Source: SYIM01 sp964581825 (lineage in GTDB: Bacteria > Pseudomonadota > Gammaproteobacteria > Burkholderiales > Burkholderiaceae_E). From it: DNA of 64,000 nt. The DNA lies in contig CAZORB010000001.1 in NCBI GenBank assembly GCA_964581825.1, forward strand, positions 1 to 64,000, read 5' to 3'. Below are positions 33,552-42,208 of this stretch, piece after piece. Each line of letters starts with the position of its first letter. Position 1 is the stretch's first letter. The notes beneath the pieces were generated by a model. The model saw nothing but the letters and a program-made list of their open reading frames with translations, ran no database searches and was not told where the DNA came from. The translations under genes and the position numbers were made by a program.

Positions 33552-35996
33552 CTACGACCGCAGCGCACTGTTGAGCGCGGCGAGCATCGCACGGTTCTCA
33601 TCACGTGACCCCACAGTGACACGCAGACAGTTTGACAGTAGCGGATGCATTTTACCGACGTCTTTCACCAATACGCCCAGGCTTCGCATCTGCTGCTGCA
33701 CCCGTGCGCTGTCGGCAACGCGCACCAGCAGGAAATTAGCGCGTGTGGCGATTGGCTGCGCACCGGGTATAGCGCCGAGTTCAATCAATAATCGGTCGCG
33801 TTCGGCGCGGATCTCGGCAGCCTGCGCATCAAACACCGAAAGATGCTCCAGCGCGAACTCGGCGGCCACTTCATTCAAGACGCCGATGTTGTAGGGGGGG
33901 CGAACCTTGTCGAGCTCGGTCAGCCATTGCGCATGACCCGAGAGATAGCCCAGCCGCAGGCCCGCCAGCCCAAGCTTGGACAGCGTGCGCATGACCAGAA
34001 GCTTCGGATGCGCGGGCAGCCTCGGCATCCAGCTGTCGAGCGCGAAAGGTTGGTAGGCTTCATCGATGACCACCAGGCCAGGTGCCGCTTGCAAGATCGC
34101 TTCGATATGCGCGGTGTCAAAACAATTACCGGTGGGATTGTTGGGATAGGCGAGGAATATGACCGCCGGACGATGACGGGCGATCGCAGCAAGCATCGCA
34201 GGCAGGTCAAGCGACAGGTCGGCCCGAAGCGGCACCCCCACAAAGCGACTTCCGGCAAGTTTTGCCGATACCTCGTACATGACGAACGACGGCACCGGCG
34301 CAAGCACCACAGCGCCTGCACGAGCAGTCGCCACGCAGATCATGGTGATCAGCTCATCGGATCCGTTGCCCAGCAGCACCTCATACCCCGCAGGGATTCC
34401 AAGCTGGCTTGCAATCGCACGTTTGAGCCCTGCATACGAGGGAACTGGATAGCGGTTGATCAGCGCCTCGGCCAGCCGCGCACCCAGCTGCGCCTTGAGC
34501 GCAGGCGGCAGGGGATAGGGATTCTCCATGGCATCGAGCTTGATCAGGCCGGCCGACGACGGCACGTGATAACTGGCCATCTCGCGGACATCGGCACGCA
34601 CCAGAGCGCCGACAAGTCGGTTCAGATCGGCTTCCGCTGGGCGCGGCACACTCGCTGGGTCGGCACCTGCGGGGGCTGGCGCTGCGTCGTGATCCTGCGC
34701 CTCAAGCCTCAGCTCGGCGCTGCGTGCATGCGCTTCCAGTCCTTCGCCTCGCGCGAGCACCGATGCGATTCGACCGAGCCGCTCAGCGGCGGGCCGAGCG
34801 ATTTCGATCATCGAACTTCGCTTCTGAAAATCGTAGACGCCAAGCGGCGACGAAAATCGTGCGGTTCGCATCGTCGGCAGAACATGGTTGGGGCCTGCGC
34901 AGTAATCGCCCAGCGATTCCGAGGCATAAGGCCCCAGAAAGATCGCGCCTGCATGGCGGATCTGCTCGGCCCAGCGCCGTGGGTTGGCCGCGATGATTTC
35001 CAGATGCTCGGCCGCGATACCGGACGCAATCGAGCAGGCTTCGTCCATATCGCGAACCCGTATCAGCGCGCCGCGGTCCGCCAGCGAACGCTCGATGACC
35101 GCACGGCGCGGCATCGTGGGTAGCAGCCGAACGATCGCCTGCTGCACCTGATCGATGTAGTTGGCGTCTGGGCACAGCAGGATGGCCTGCGCGAGTTCGT
35201 CATGCTCGGCCTGCGAAAACAAGTCCATTGCCACCCAGTCGGGGCTGACAGACCCGTCAGTGAGCACCAGGATTTCACTCGGGCCGGCAATCATGTCGAT
35301 GCCCACCGTGCCGAACACGCGGCGCTTGGCCTCGGCAACGTAGGCATTGCCTGGGCCAACGATTTTGTCGACCGCAGGCACCGTACGCGTGCCAAACGCG
35401 AGCGCTGCTACCGCCTGCGCGCCACCGATCGTGAACACCCGATCGACGCCGGCAATCGCTGCAGCCGCGAGCACCATAGGATTACGTGCGCCGCCTGGCG
35501 TGGGCACGACCATAACGAGCTCGCCGACGCCAGCCACCCGAGCGGGCACTGCGTTCATGAGAACCGACGACGGATAGGCCGCTTTGCCGCCTGGAACATA
35601 GAGCCCGACCCGGTCAAGCGGCGTGATTCGCTGCCCAAGCCGGGTTCCGTCGGGTTCAACATGTTCCCAGGAGTGCGACAGCTGCCGCTCGTGATAGTCG
35701 CGAACGCGGCCGGCCGCCGCCTCAAGCGCGTCGCGCTCGGCCGTGCCTAGCGACTCAAGCGCTGCAGTCAGTTCAGCCCGAGGCAGCTCGAGCGCAGCGG
35801 GATCGTGGATCGCCAGCCGATCAAATCGGTTGGTGTACTCGACGAGCGCCGCATCGCCACGCTGGCGCACATCATTGACGATGGCCTCAACAGCCGCCGA
35901 TACCGACGCGTCGGTTTGCGCTTCGTACGCAAGCAGCGCAGCAAGCGCTGCCGAAAAACCAGGATCTGCGCTGTCGAGGCGATTGATCACGCTCAC
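33552..35996 (-). CDS. hisDC: Fused histidinol dehydrogenase / histidinol-phosphate aminotransferase
   Basis: 814 residues in one frame. About 1-432 is complete HisD: VPGGKAAYPSSVLMNAVPA, KIVGPGNAYVAEAKR, FSQAEHDELAQAIL (zinc), GIAAEHLEIIA (catalytic Glu-His), GDYCAGPNHVLPT and the C-terminal GLEAHARSAELRL. An about 25-residue Ala/Pro linker (near 34620-34700) leads to complete HisC, about 457-814: SAGLIKLDAMENPYPLPP, LGNGSDELITM, YPNNPTGN, VVIDEAYQPF, the PLP lysine in RTLSKLGLAGLRLGYL, and RVTVGSRDENRAM. It would catalyse the transamination (step 7) and the last two oxidations (steps 9-10). GTG start overlaps the hisG stop (GTGA). In related bacteria these are normally two genes. Confidence 0.9.
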   Translation of the reverse strand: MSVINRLDSADPGFSAALAALLAYEAQTDASVSAAVEAIVNDVRQRGDAALVEYTNRFDRLAIHDPAALELPRAELTAALESLGTAERDALEAAAGRVRDYHERQLSHSWEHVEPDGTRLGQRITPLDRVGLYVPGGKAAYPSSVLMNAVPARVAGVGELVMVVPTPGGARNPMVLAAAAIAGVDRVFTIGGAQAVAALAFGTRTVPAVDKIVGPGNAYVAEAKRRVFGTVGIDMIAGPSEILVLTDGSVSPDWVAMDLFSQAEHDELAQAILLCPDANYIDQVQQAIVRLLPTMPRRAVIERSLADRGALIRVRDMDEACSIASGIAAEHLEIIAANPRRWAEQIRHAGAIFLGPYASESLGDYCAGPNHVLPTMRTARFSSPLGVYDFQKRSSMIEIARPAAERLGRIASVLARGEGLEAHARSAELRLEAQDHDAAPAPAGADPASVPRPAEADLNRLVGALVRADVREMASYHVPSSAGLIKLDAMENPYPLPPALKAQLGARLAEALINRYPVPSYAGLKRAIASQLGIPAGYEVLLGNGSDELITMICVATARAGAVVLAPVPSFVMYEVSAKLAGSRFVGVPLRADLSLDLPAMLAAIARHRPAVIFLAYPNNPTGNCFDTAHIEAILQAAPGLVVIDEAYQPFALDSWMPRLPAHPKLLVMRTLSKLGLAGLRLGYLSGHAQWLTELDKVRPPYNIGVLNEVAAEFALEHLSVFDAQAAEIRAERDRLLIELGAIPGAQPIATRANFLLVRVADSARVQQQMRSLGVLVKDVGKMHPLLSNCLRVTVGSRDENRAMLAALNSALRS

Positions 35997-36685
35997 GGCT
36001 GACCTTTCATCTGTGCCGATGGATGGGCGGACTGCTGCGTGGCCTGTTGCGCCGACACAGTCCGCGCCACGGAATCCAGCAGTGCGCCGATGCGCCGAGG
36101 CTGTGTCTTGAGCGAGGCCTGATTGACGATCAGCCGCGCTGAAATCGACAGAATCTCCTCGACCTCAACCAGGCGGTTGGCTCGCAGGGTGCCGCCGCTG
36201 CTCACCACATCGACAATCGCGTCGGCCAGACCGACCAGCGGTGCGAGCTCCATCGACCCGTACAGCTTGATCAGGTCAACGTGCATGCCCTTGGCGGCAA
36301 AGTGCTGGCGTGCGCACTCGACGTATTTGGTAGCGACCCGCATCCGCGCACCACGTCGGATCGCCTGCGCGTAATCAAAGCCCTGCCGCACGGCCACACA
36401 CAGGCGGCAGCGGGCGATGCCCAGATCGATCGGCTGATACAGGCCTTCGACCCCGCTCTCCAGCAGCACATCTCGGCCCGCGACGCCCAGGTCGGCTGCG
36501 CCGTATCGCACGTAGGTGGGCACATCGCTCGCGCGAACGATGATCAGCCTGACCTCGGGATCCGCAGTGGGGACGATTAATCGGCGAGAGTCGGCCTGCA
36601 CCGCATCGACTGTGACGCCAGCGGCCTCAAGCAGGGGCAGGGTCTCATCAAAAATGCGACCCTTGGATAACGCAAGAGTGATCAC
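35993..36685 (-). CDS. hisG: ATP phosphoribosyltransferase HisG, short form
   Basis: 230 residues, lacking the C-terminal regulatory ACT-like domain of the long form. ITLALSKGRIFDETLPLL, GAADLGVAGRDVLLE, and the PRPP loop AIVDVVSSGGTLRAN are clear. Short HisG needs HisZ for activity and feedback control; no hisZ is present in this window. First enzyme of histidine synthesis. GTG start at 36685; the last about 20 residues are Ser/Gln/Ala-rich. Confidence 0.96.
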   Translation of the reverse strand: MITLALSKGRIFDETLPLLEAAGVTVDAVQADSRRLIVPTADPEVRLIIVRASDVPTYVRYGAADLGVAGRDVLLESGVEGLYQPIDLGIARCRLCVAVRQGFDYAQAIRRGARMRVATKYVECARQHFAAKGMHVDLIKLYGSMELAPLVGLADAIVDVVSSGGTLRANRLVEVEEILSISARLIVNQASLKTQPRRIGALLDSVARTVSAQQATQQSAHPSAQMKGQP

Positions 36686-36709
36686 TTGAAGTGTCCTGAA
36701 TGACGCCTG

Positions 36710-37960
36710 TCAGCGCAGCCTCTCAACCGCTGCGCCCAGCGCGCCGAGCTTTTTCTCGATGCTCTCGTAGCCGCGGTCAAGGTGATAGATGCGGTCAATG
36801 ACTGTTTCGCCGTCGGCCACCAGCGCGGCGATCACCAAGCCCGCCGAGGCGCGCAGGTCAGTGGCCATGACCGTAGCGCCTGACAGACGCTCAACCCCGC
36901 GGACCACTGCGGTGTTGCCCTCGATTGCGATGTCAGCGCCCAGTCGCTGGAGCTCGAGCACATGCATGAAGCGGTTCTCGAAAATAGTTTCGGTGATGGT
37001 AGCGGTGCCGCTTGCGATCGCATCAACCGCCATGAATTGGGCCTGCATATCGGTGGCGAAACCGGGAAAGGGCGCCGTCCGGACACTGACCGAGCGTGGC
37101 CGGTCGCGCATCACGAGACGTATCCAATCGGAGCCGACCGTGATCTCTGCGCCCGTGGCCCGAAGCTTGTCGAGCGTCGCATCCATGATGGCGCCCGCAA
37201 CGCCGCGCAAGACCACTTCGCCCCCCGCAGCAGCGACGGCGCACAGAAACGTACCCGCCTCGATTCGGTCCGCCATGACCGAGTGACTTGCGCCATGAAG
37301 CGACTCGACCCCCTGAATTTCGATGCGGTCAGTGCCCGCGCCACTCACGTTTGCGCCCATGGCATTGAGCACCCGCGCCAGATCGACCACCTCGGGTTCG
37401 CGCGCGGCGTTTTCAATGAGCGTCGTACCGGAGGCCAGCGTCGCCGCCATCATCAGATTTTCGGTGCCCGTGACCGTCACCATATCCGTGACGATCCGCG
37501 CGCCGCGCAGCCGCGAGGCGCGTGCGACCACATAACCATGCTCGATTGAGATCTGCGCACCCATCGCCTGCAGACCTTTGATGTGCTGGTCGACGGGCCG
37601 TGCGCCAATGGCGCAGCCCCCAGGCAGCGACACTTTGGCCTCGCCCAGGCGCGCGAGCAGCGGGCCGAGCACCAGAATCGACGCGCGCATTGTTTTGACC
37701 AGGTCGTAGGGCGCCTCGTGCGAAGTGAGCGTACTCGCATCGAGCACCAGCGCATCACCCTCTCGACTCTCCCGGATGCCGAGCTGGCGGAGCAGTCGGA
37801 GCATTGTCCGAACGTCCTGCAGGCTTGGCACGCGCGCGAGCGTCAGCGCATCGGCCGCAAGCAGCGATGCGCAGAGGATGGGCAGCGCGGCATTTTTTGC
37901 GCCCGATACCTGCACCTCGCCGGCAAGCCTGCGCCCGCCTGTGATCCGAAGCTTGTCCAT
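36710..37960 (-). CDS. murA: UDP-N-acetylglucosamine 1-carboxyvinyltransferase MurA
   Basis: 416 residues, the usual length. N-terminal MDKLRITGGRRLAGEVQVSG then AKNAALPILCASLLA; the PEP-binding cysteine loop is LPGGCAIGARPVDQH, so it is the fosfomycin-sensitive Cys type; later YESIEKKLGALGA closes the protein. First committed step of peptidoglycan synthesis. 33 nt after ibaG and 24 nt before hisG on the same strand. Confidence 0.98.
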   Translation of the reverse strand: MDKLRITGGRRLAGEVQVSGAKNAALPILCASLLAADALTLARVPSLQDVRTMLRLLRQLGIRESREGDALVLDASTLTSHEAPYDLVKTMRASILVLGPLLARLGEAKVSLPGGCAIGARPVDQHIKGLQAMGAQISIEHGYVVARASRLRGARIVTDMVTVTGTENLMMAATLASGTTLIENAAREPEVVDLARVLNAMGANVSGAGTDRIEIQGVESLHGASHSVMADRIEAGTFLCAVAAAGGEVVLRGVAGAIMDATLDKLRATGAEITVGSDWIRLVMRDRPRSVSVRTAPFPGFATDMQAQFMAVDAIASGTATITETIFENRFMHVLELQRLGADIAIEGNTAVVRGVERLSGATVMATDLRASAGLVIAALVADGETVIDRIYHLDRGYESIEKKLGALGAAVERLR

Positions 37961-37993
37961 ATGCGAGAGCTATGCGTACAACCGTGCTGTGGG

Positions 37994-38251
37994 TTATGCC
38001 TTGCCGCCGGTCTGCGACTGGCCTGCGTACTCGTCGGGCGTGAGCGTCCGCATAGACAGCGCGTGAATTTCTTCGCGCATCCGGTCGCCGAGCGCGCGGT
38101 AAACAATCTGATGACGCTGCACCGGGCGCTTGCCCTCAAACAGCGACGAGACAATTAGCGCCTCAAAGTGCTGGCCATCGCCGGTAACCTCGAGCGCGGA
38201 ACACTGAAGGCCCTCAGCGATGTAGCGTCGAACATCGTCGGGAGTTGGCAC
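37994..38251 (-). CDS. ibaG: BolA/IbaG-family protein
   Basis: 85 residues from GTG 38251, chosen because GAGG lies 5 nt upstream and the residues VPTPDDVRRYIAEGLQC match the family N-terminus. FEALIVSSLFEGKRPVQRHQ and VYRALGDRMREEIHALSMRT form the class II KH-like fold with the conserved His. Such proteins bind Fe-S glutaredoxins. Position beside murA and the mla operon is that of ibaG in E. coli. Starts 8 nt after the ABC permease stop. Confidence 0.88.
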   Translation of the reverse strand: MPTPDDVRRYIAEGLQCSALEVTGDGQHFEALIVSSLFEGKRPVQRHQIVYRALGDRMREEIHALSMRTLTPDEYAGQSQTGGKA

Positions 38252-38258
38252 AGATACC

Positions 38259-39014
38259 TCACAGTCTAAGTTTGTAGCCGCTGGAGAGCATCCGCAGGGC
38301 GATTGCCATAACCAGCGCGAGAAATACCGCAACCACCAGGAAGCTCACCGCGGGGGCAACATCGGACACGCCGAAGAAGCCATGGCGAAAGCCGTCGACC
38401 ATATAAAAAAACGGATTGAGATGCGACAGCATCCGCCAGAATGGGGGCAGCGACTCCGCCGAATAGAACACCCCCGCAAGGAAGGTGAGCGGCATGATGA
38501 GAAAATTTTGAAAGGCCGCGATCTGATCAAACTTGTCGGCCCATACCCCACCGATCACGCCCATTGTACCGAGGATGGCGCTACCCATTAGCGCAAACGC
38601 CAGGATCCAGAGTGGCTGCGCGACAGGGAAATCAGCCAGCCAGAAGGTGCATAAAAACACGCCGAGACCGACGGCAAGGCCCCGGAACATCGACGCCAGA
38701 ACATAGGCGCCATACAGCTCCCAGTGGGTAAACGGCGGCAGCAGCACAAACACGATATTGCCGGTGATCTTGCTTTGAATGAGCGACGAAGAAGAATTTG
38801 CAAACGCATTCTGGAGTATCGACATCATCACCAGGCCGGGCACCAGAAACGACACATAGTCAACCGAGCCAAACACCTTGACACGCTCACCGAGCGCCTG
38901 CGAAAAGATCAGCAGATAGAGGAGCGCCGTCAGCACGGGCGCAGCGATGGTCTGCACACTCACCTTCACAAACCGGAGCGTTTCCTTGTAGAGAAGCATC
39001 CGAAAACCACTCAT
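38259..39014 (-). CDS. ABC-2 type transporter permease
   Basis: 251 residues from ATG 39014, overlapping the ATPase stop by ATGA. Six membrane segments; SFLVPGLVMMSILQNAFANS and FQNFLIMPLTFLAGVFYSAE with LPPFWRMLSHLNPFFYMVDG are typical of the YadH/NodJ group of ABC-2 exporters. With the ATPase encoded just upstream it forms a complete exporter; substrate unknown (drug, polysaccharide or lipid). Part of the mla-ibaG-murA gene string. Confidence 0.92.
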   Translation of the reverse strand: MSGFRMLLYKETLRFVKVSVQTIAAPVLTALLYLLIFSQALGERVKVFGSVDYVSFLVPGLVMMSILQNAFANSSSSLIQSKITGNIVFVLLPPFTHWELYGAYVLASMFRGLAVGLGVFLCTFWLADFPVAQPLWILAFALMGSAILGTMGVIGGVWADKFDQIAAFQNFLIMPLTFLAGVFYSAESLPPFWRMLSHLNPFFYMVDGFRHGFFGVSDVAPAVSFLVVAVFLALVMAIALRMLSSGYKLRL

Positions 39015-39955
39015 CGAACGCTCTCCTGAAGACCGTGCTCCTGCTGCATCACGCGGACGAAGACATCCTCCAGATCGGTGTGCTCGAGTTCCATTTCCTC
39101 GATGCGGCACCCTGCCTCGCGCAGAGCGGCAAGCACGGGCTCGAGCGATTCGTACCGATCAAGCTTGAGGACCACCCGCTCAGACACTGTACTGTCGGCT
39201 TCTCCGGCAACAGGCACCCTGAGCGACTCAAGCGAGCGAGGCATTGGGGCACCGCTTAACTTAAGCGACAGCCGTCCACCGGAAAAATCCCGCAACAACT
39301 CGGACGTGGCCGCGAGCGCCACAATGCGCCCCGCCTTGAGCATGGCGATTCGGCCGCAGAGCTCCTGCGCCTCTTCAAGGTAGTGGGTGGTGAGCACGAT
39401 GGTGTGCCCCGCCCGATTGAGCTGGACAATGAATTCCCAGAGTGTGCGTCGAAGCTCGACGTCGACACCGGCGGTCGGCTCATCGAGCACGATGACCGGC
39501 GGCCGGTGCACCAGCGCCTGAGCGACCAGCACCCGTCGCTTCATGCCGCCGGACAGCGCGCGCATGTTGGCGTTAGCTTTGTCGGCCAGGCCGAGCCGAT
39601 CGAGGACTTCGTCAATCCAGGGATCTGCGCCGCGTACGCCGTAGTAGCCCGCGGTGAGGCGCAGTGTTTCACGCACTGTAAAAAACGGATCAAACACCAA
39701 CTCTTGCGGCACTACGCCCAGCATTCGTCGTGCCTGTCTGAAGTCGGCAACGACATCATGTCCCATGACCTCGCAGCGGCCCTCGGTGGCTCGGGATAAG
39801 CCCGCGATGATCGAGATCAGCGAGGTCTTGCCTGCACCGTTAGGGCCGAGCAGACCGAAAAATTCACCTTGTCCGATCGATAGCGACACGCCGCGAAGCG
39901 CCTCGAAACGGCCATAACGCTTGACGACGTTGCTGAGCTCGATCGCGGGTTTCAT
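39011..39955 (-). CDS. ABC-2 type transporter ATP-binding protein
   Basis: 314 residues from ATG 39955; a GTG 6 codons upstream is possible but has no better ribosome site. Walker A GPNGAGKTS, signature LSGGMKRR, Walker B VIVLDEPTAGVD and the switch TTHYLEEAQEL. Similar to YadG-type ATPases. The C-terminal 90 residues hold a regulatory DUF-like domain ending in a helical segment. Pairs with the permease gene that overlaps its 3' end. Confidence 0.93.
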   Translation of the reverse strand: MKPAIELSNVVKRYGRFEALRGVSLSIGQGEFFGLLGPNGAGKTSLISIIAGLSRATEGRCEVMGHDVVADFRQARRMLGVVPQELVFDPFFTVRETLRLTAGYYGVRGADPWIDEVLDRLGLADKANANMRALSGGMKRRVLVAQALVHRPPVIVLDEPTAGVDVELRRTLWEFIVQLNRAGHTIVLTTHYLEEAQELCGRIAMLKAGRIVALAATSELLRDFSGGRLSLKLSGAPMPRSLESLRVPVAGEADSTVSERVVLKLDRYESLEPVLAALREAGCRIEEMELEHTDLEDVFVRVMQQEHGLQESVR

Positions 39956-39988
39956 CAAAGGGCCGCCCGGCACGGGCCAGGCATCAGA

Positions 39989-40264
39989 TCACGATTCATC
40001 GAAGATCAGGCTCTCGACGCCGTACAGGTTGGCGAGCCGGCGGAGTTTGTCCGGTACGTTCAGGCACTGGACTGAACCGCCCCGTGGCTGCGCGCGGCGG
40101 GCTGCAAGCAAGACCGACAGCGCCGACGAATCAAACTCGGAGAGCGCTGCAAGGTTGATATTGACCGCGCCCGCCGTGATGGCGGCATTGAGCTGCGCGA
40201 GCACAGCCATGGCCTCGGCGTGCGTGAGCCTTTGCGGAAACTCAAAGCTGGAAGATGCGTTCAC
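39989..40264 (-). CDS. mlaB: STAS-domain protein MlaB
   Basis: 91 residues, one STAS domain with NINLAALSEFDSSALSVLLA in the position of the usual phosphorylatable Ser region. MlaB is the cytoplasmic partner of the MlaF ATPase in the MlaFEDB lipid transporter. GTG start at 40264, 19 nt after mlaC. Assignment rests largely on position. Confidence 0.88.
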   Translation of the reverse strand: MNASSSFEFPQRLTHAEAMAVLAQLNAAITAGAVNINLAALSEFDSSALSVLLAARRAQPRGGSVQCLNVPDKLRRLANLYGVESLIFDES

Positions 40265-40283
40265 GGGCGCGGGGTGCCTGGTG

Positions 40284-40982
40284 TCAGCTACGCGAGGCGG
40301 CCTCGAACTGCCGGTTTTTATCGGACAGCGAGCGAATCAGACCATCAATACCATTGGCAGAGACTTCCTGCGCAAACTGCTCTCGGTAGGTTTGAACGAT
40401 CCAGATGCCGAGCACATTCACGTCATAGATCTTCCAGGAACCGGCCGATTTTTCCAGCCGGTAATCGATCTGGATCGGATCTCCGCGGCCGCCAACGATC
40501 TCGCTTCGCACGATGACATCGTCGGCTGTTGCATCCCCACGAAACGGGCGCACCTTCACCTGTTTGTCGCCCACCTGAGACAACGCGCCTGAATAAGTGC
40601 GTAGCAGTAGCGTTCGAAATTCGGTAATCAGTGCTTTCTGCTGCTCGGGTTTCGCCTGACGCCAGGCTCGCCCCACCGAGAGAGCGGTCATTCGCTCGAA
40701 GTTGATATGCGGCATCACCGCTGAATCGACAAACTTCGCGACCTGCTGAAAGTCGCCCGACTGCACTGATTTGTCGGAGCGGATCCGGTTCAGCACATCG
40801 TTGCTCAAGGTCTCAATGAACCGGTCGGGCGCGGTTTGCGCGACAGCGGGCGACGATGCGCCTGACAGTGCTACGCCCAGCAGCGCACCGCTTAACGCAG
40901 GCACGGCCGAGACGGAGAGCAGCGCAGCGCCCGCAAGGCTCGCGACGCGATTGCGCAGACGACCAGTGGAGACAGCGTTCAT
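40284..40982 (-). CDS. mlaC: Periplasmic phospholipid-binding protein MlaC
   Basis: 232 residues from ATG 40982 (AGGAG 8 nt upstream); a GTG 3 codons earlier overlaps the mlaA stop. A long signal peptide ends ASSPAVAQ. FVDSAVMPHINFERMTALSV and WKIYDVNVLGIWIVQTYREQ are the MlaC blocks forming the lipid pocket. It shuttles phospholipids between the outer membrane MlaA complex and inner membrane MlaFEDB. Confidence 0.94.
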   Translation of the reverse strand: MNAVSTGRLRNRVASLAGAALLSVSAVPALSGALLGVALSGASSPAVAQTAPDRFIETLSNDVLNRIRSDKSVQSGDFQQVAKFVDSAVMPHINFERMTALSVGRAWRQAKPEQQKALITEFRTLLLRTYSGALSQVGDKQVKVRPFRGDATADDVIVRSEIVGGRGDPIQIDYRLEKSAGSWKIYDVNVLGIWIVQTYREQFAQEVSANGIDGLIRSLSDKNRQFEAASRS

Positions 40983-40987
40983 CTCAA

Positions 40988-41710
40988 TCACTCCTTGGGT
41001 TCAGGCGGATTGCCGTCGTAAACCAGGTTCTGCCGCCGCTGCAGATAGGCATTGCGGATGAAAGAATACCGATCAAGCGCGGCGCCTTCGACCACGCGCT
41101 CCATGGGCAGCAGCGTGGCGCGTTGCTCGACCAGGCGAGCCGCCGTGAAGATCGCGAATTCCTGGTTGTCGGCGATTCGACGCGACGGATCGAGTCCGAT
41201 GTCAGCGATGCGCCCCACCCCGTCACGTACGCTGGAGGGGCCCAGAATGGGCAGCACCAGATAGGGCCCTGGTCCGAAACCCCACACGCCCAGGGTCTGG
41301 CCCAGATCTTCACTGCTTCGCTCAAGCCCCGCTTCGGCGGCAGGGTCGCCAAGACCGAGCGTGATGAGCGTATTCATGAGAAACCGGCCAACGTCTGAGG
41401 CAGCCGCCAGGGGTTTGCCCTGCAGCAGATTATTGACAGCGTTCCAGGGCTCGAGCAGGTTGTTCACGAAGTTTCTGAACAGCAGCCGCGGGGTTTCCGG
41501 GACTACGTCCGCGTAGAACTGTGCAACCGGTTTGAGTACCGCGCGGTCGATGGTGTCGTTGAACTGAAACACGGCCCGATTGAATGACTCGAACGGGTCG
41601 GCAGAGGATTCTGACTGCGCCTGCAACGGGGCGGCCAACACAAGCAGCACACTGATGGCAAGCGCCCTGGCCCACCTGCTGACGCTGCGCGTGATCCGGG
41701 TCGCGCTCAT
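40988..41710 (-). CDS. mlaA: MlaA/VacJ-family outer-membrane lipid asymmetry protein lacking a lipobox
   Basis: 240 residues. DPFESFNRAVFQFNDTIDR, FRNFVNNLLEPWNAVNNLLQ, and TLGVWGFGPGPYLVLPILGP are the MlaA signatures. The N-terminus (VSRWARALAISVLLVLAAPL, cut near QAQ) looks like a signal-peptidase I substrate and contains no cysteine, whereas MlaA proteins are normally lipoproteins with L-x-G-C. So either it is soluble or held in the outer membrane by its own doughnut structure and a porin. Overlaps mlaD by ATGA. Confidence 0.92.
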   Translation of the reverse strand: MSATRITRSVSRWARALAISVLLVLAAPLQAQSESSADPFESFNRAVFQFNDTIDRAVLKPVAQFYADVVPETPRLLFRNFVNNLLEPWNAVNNLLQGKPLAAASDVGRFLMNTLITLGLGDPAAEAGLERSSEDLGQTLGVWGFGPGPYLVLPILGPSSVRDGVGRIADIGLDPSRRIADNQEFAIFTAARLVEQRATLLPMERVVEGAALDRYSFIRNAYLQRRQNLVYDGNPPEPKE

Positions 41711-42177
41711 TTTTTATCCCCTTCTGCGGCGCTGCGATACAAGAACTGCCCGATGATGTTCTCAAGCACCACCGCGGACTGGGTGAGCGTCAGCGACCCC
41801 CCCGGTGCAAGCATCGCGGTATCGCCTCCGGCTTCCAGGCCAATGTACTGCTCACCGAGAAGGCCCGCGGTGAGTATTTTTGCGGAGGTGTCTTTGGGAA
41901 ACTGGTAGCGCTTGTCGATCTCGATTCTGACCACTGCCTGGAAGGTCTGGTCGTCCAGACTAACTGTTAGCACACGGCCCACCACCACGCCGGCGCTGCG
42001 CACGGCCGCGCGGGGTTTCAGTCCGCCAATGTTGTCGAACTTGGCGGTGACCTGGTAGGTCTCACCCAGCCCGAGGCTGCTGCTCATATTGCCCGCCCGG
42101 AGCGCGAGAAACACCAGCGCCCCAAACCCGAGCAACACAAACAACCCCACCAGAACATCAACACCTTTGCGATTCAT
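41707..42177 (-). CDS. mlaD: Phospholipid transport MCE protein MlaD
   Basis: 156 residues. One membrane anchor (VDVLVGLFVLLGFGALVFLA) then a single MCE domain: YQVTAKFDNIGGLKPRAAVR, VGRVLTVSLDD and LLGEQYIGLEAGGDTAMLAP. MlaD forms a hexameric ring in the periplasm that passes lipids to MlaC. 31 nt after mlaE. Confidence 0.96.
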   Translation of the reverse strand: MNRKGVDVLVGLFVLLGFGALVFLALRAGNMSSSLGLGETYQVTAKFDNIGGLKPRAAVRSAGVVVGRVLTVSLDDQTFQAVVRIEIDKRYQFPKDTSAKILTAGLLGEQYIGLEAGGDTAMLAPGGSLTLTQSAVVLENIIGQFLYRSAAEGDKK

Positions 42178-42208
42178 CGCATCACTCTCCCGCCCGGTAC
42201 CGGGCGTA

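Noticed and set aside
33843..35123. Plus-strand frame of more than 400 codons inside the hisD-hisC gene
   Set aside because: Antisense shadow of a well-supported enzyme gene in GC-rich DNA; His/Gln/Arg-rich and without recognisable motifs.
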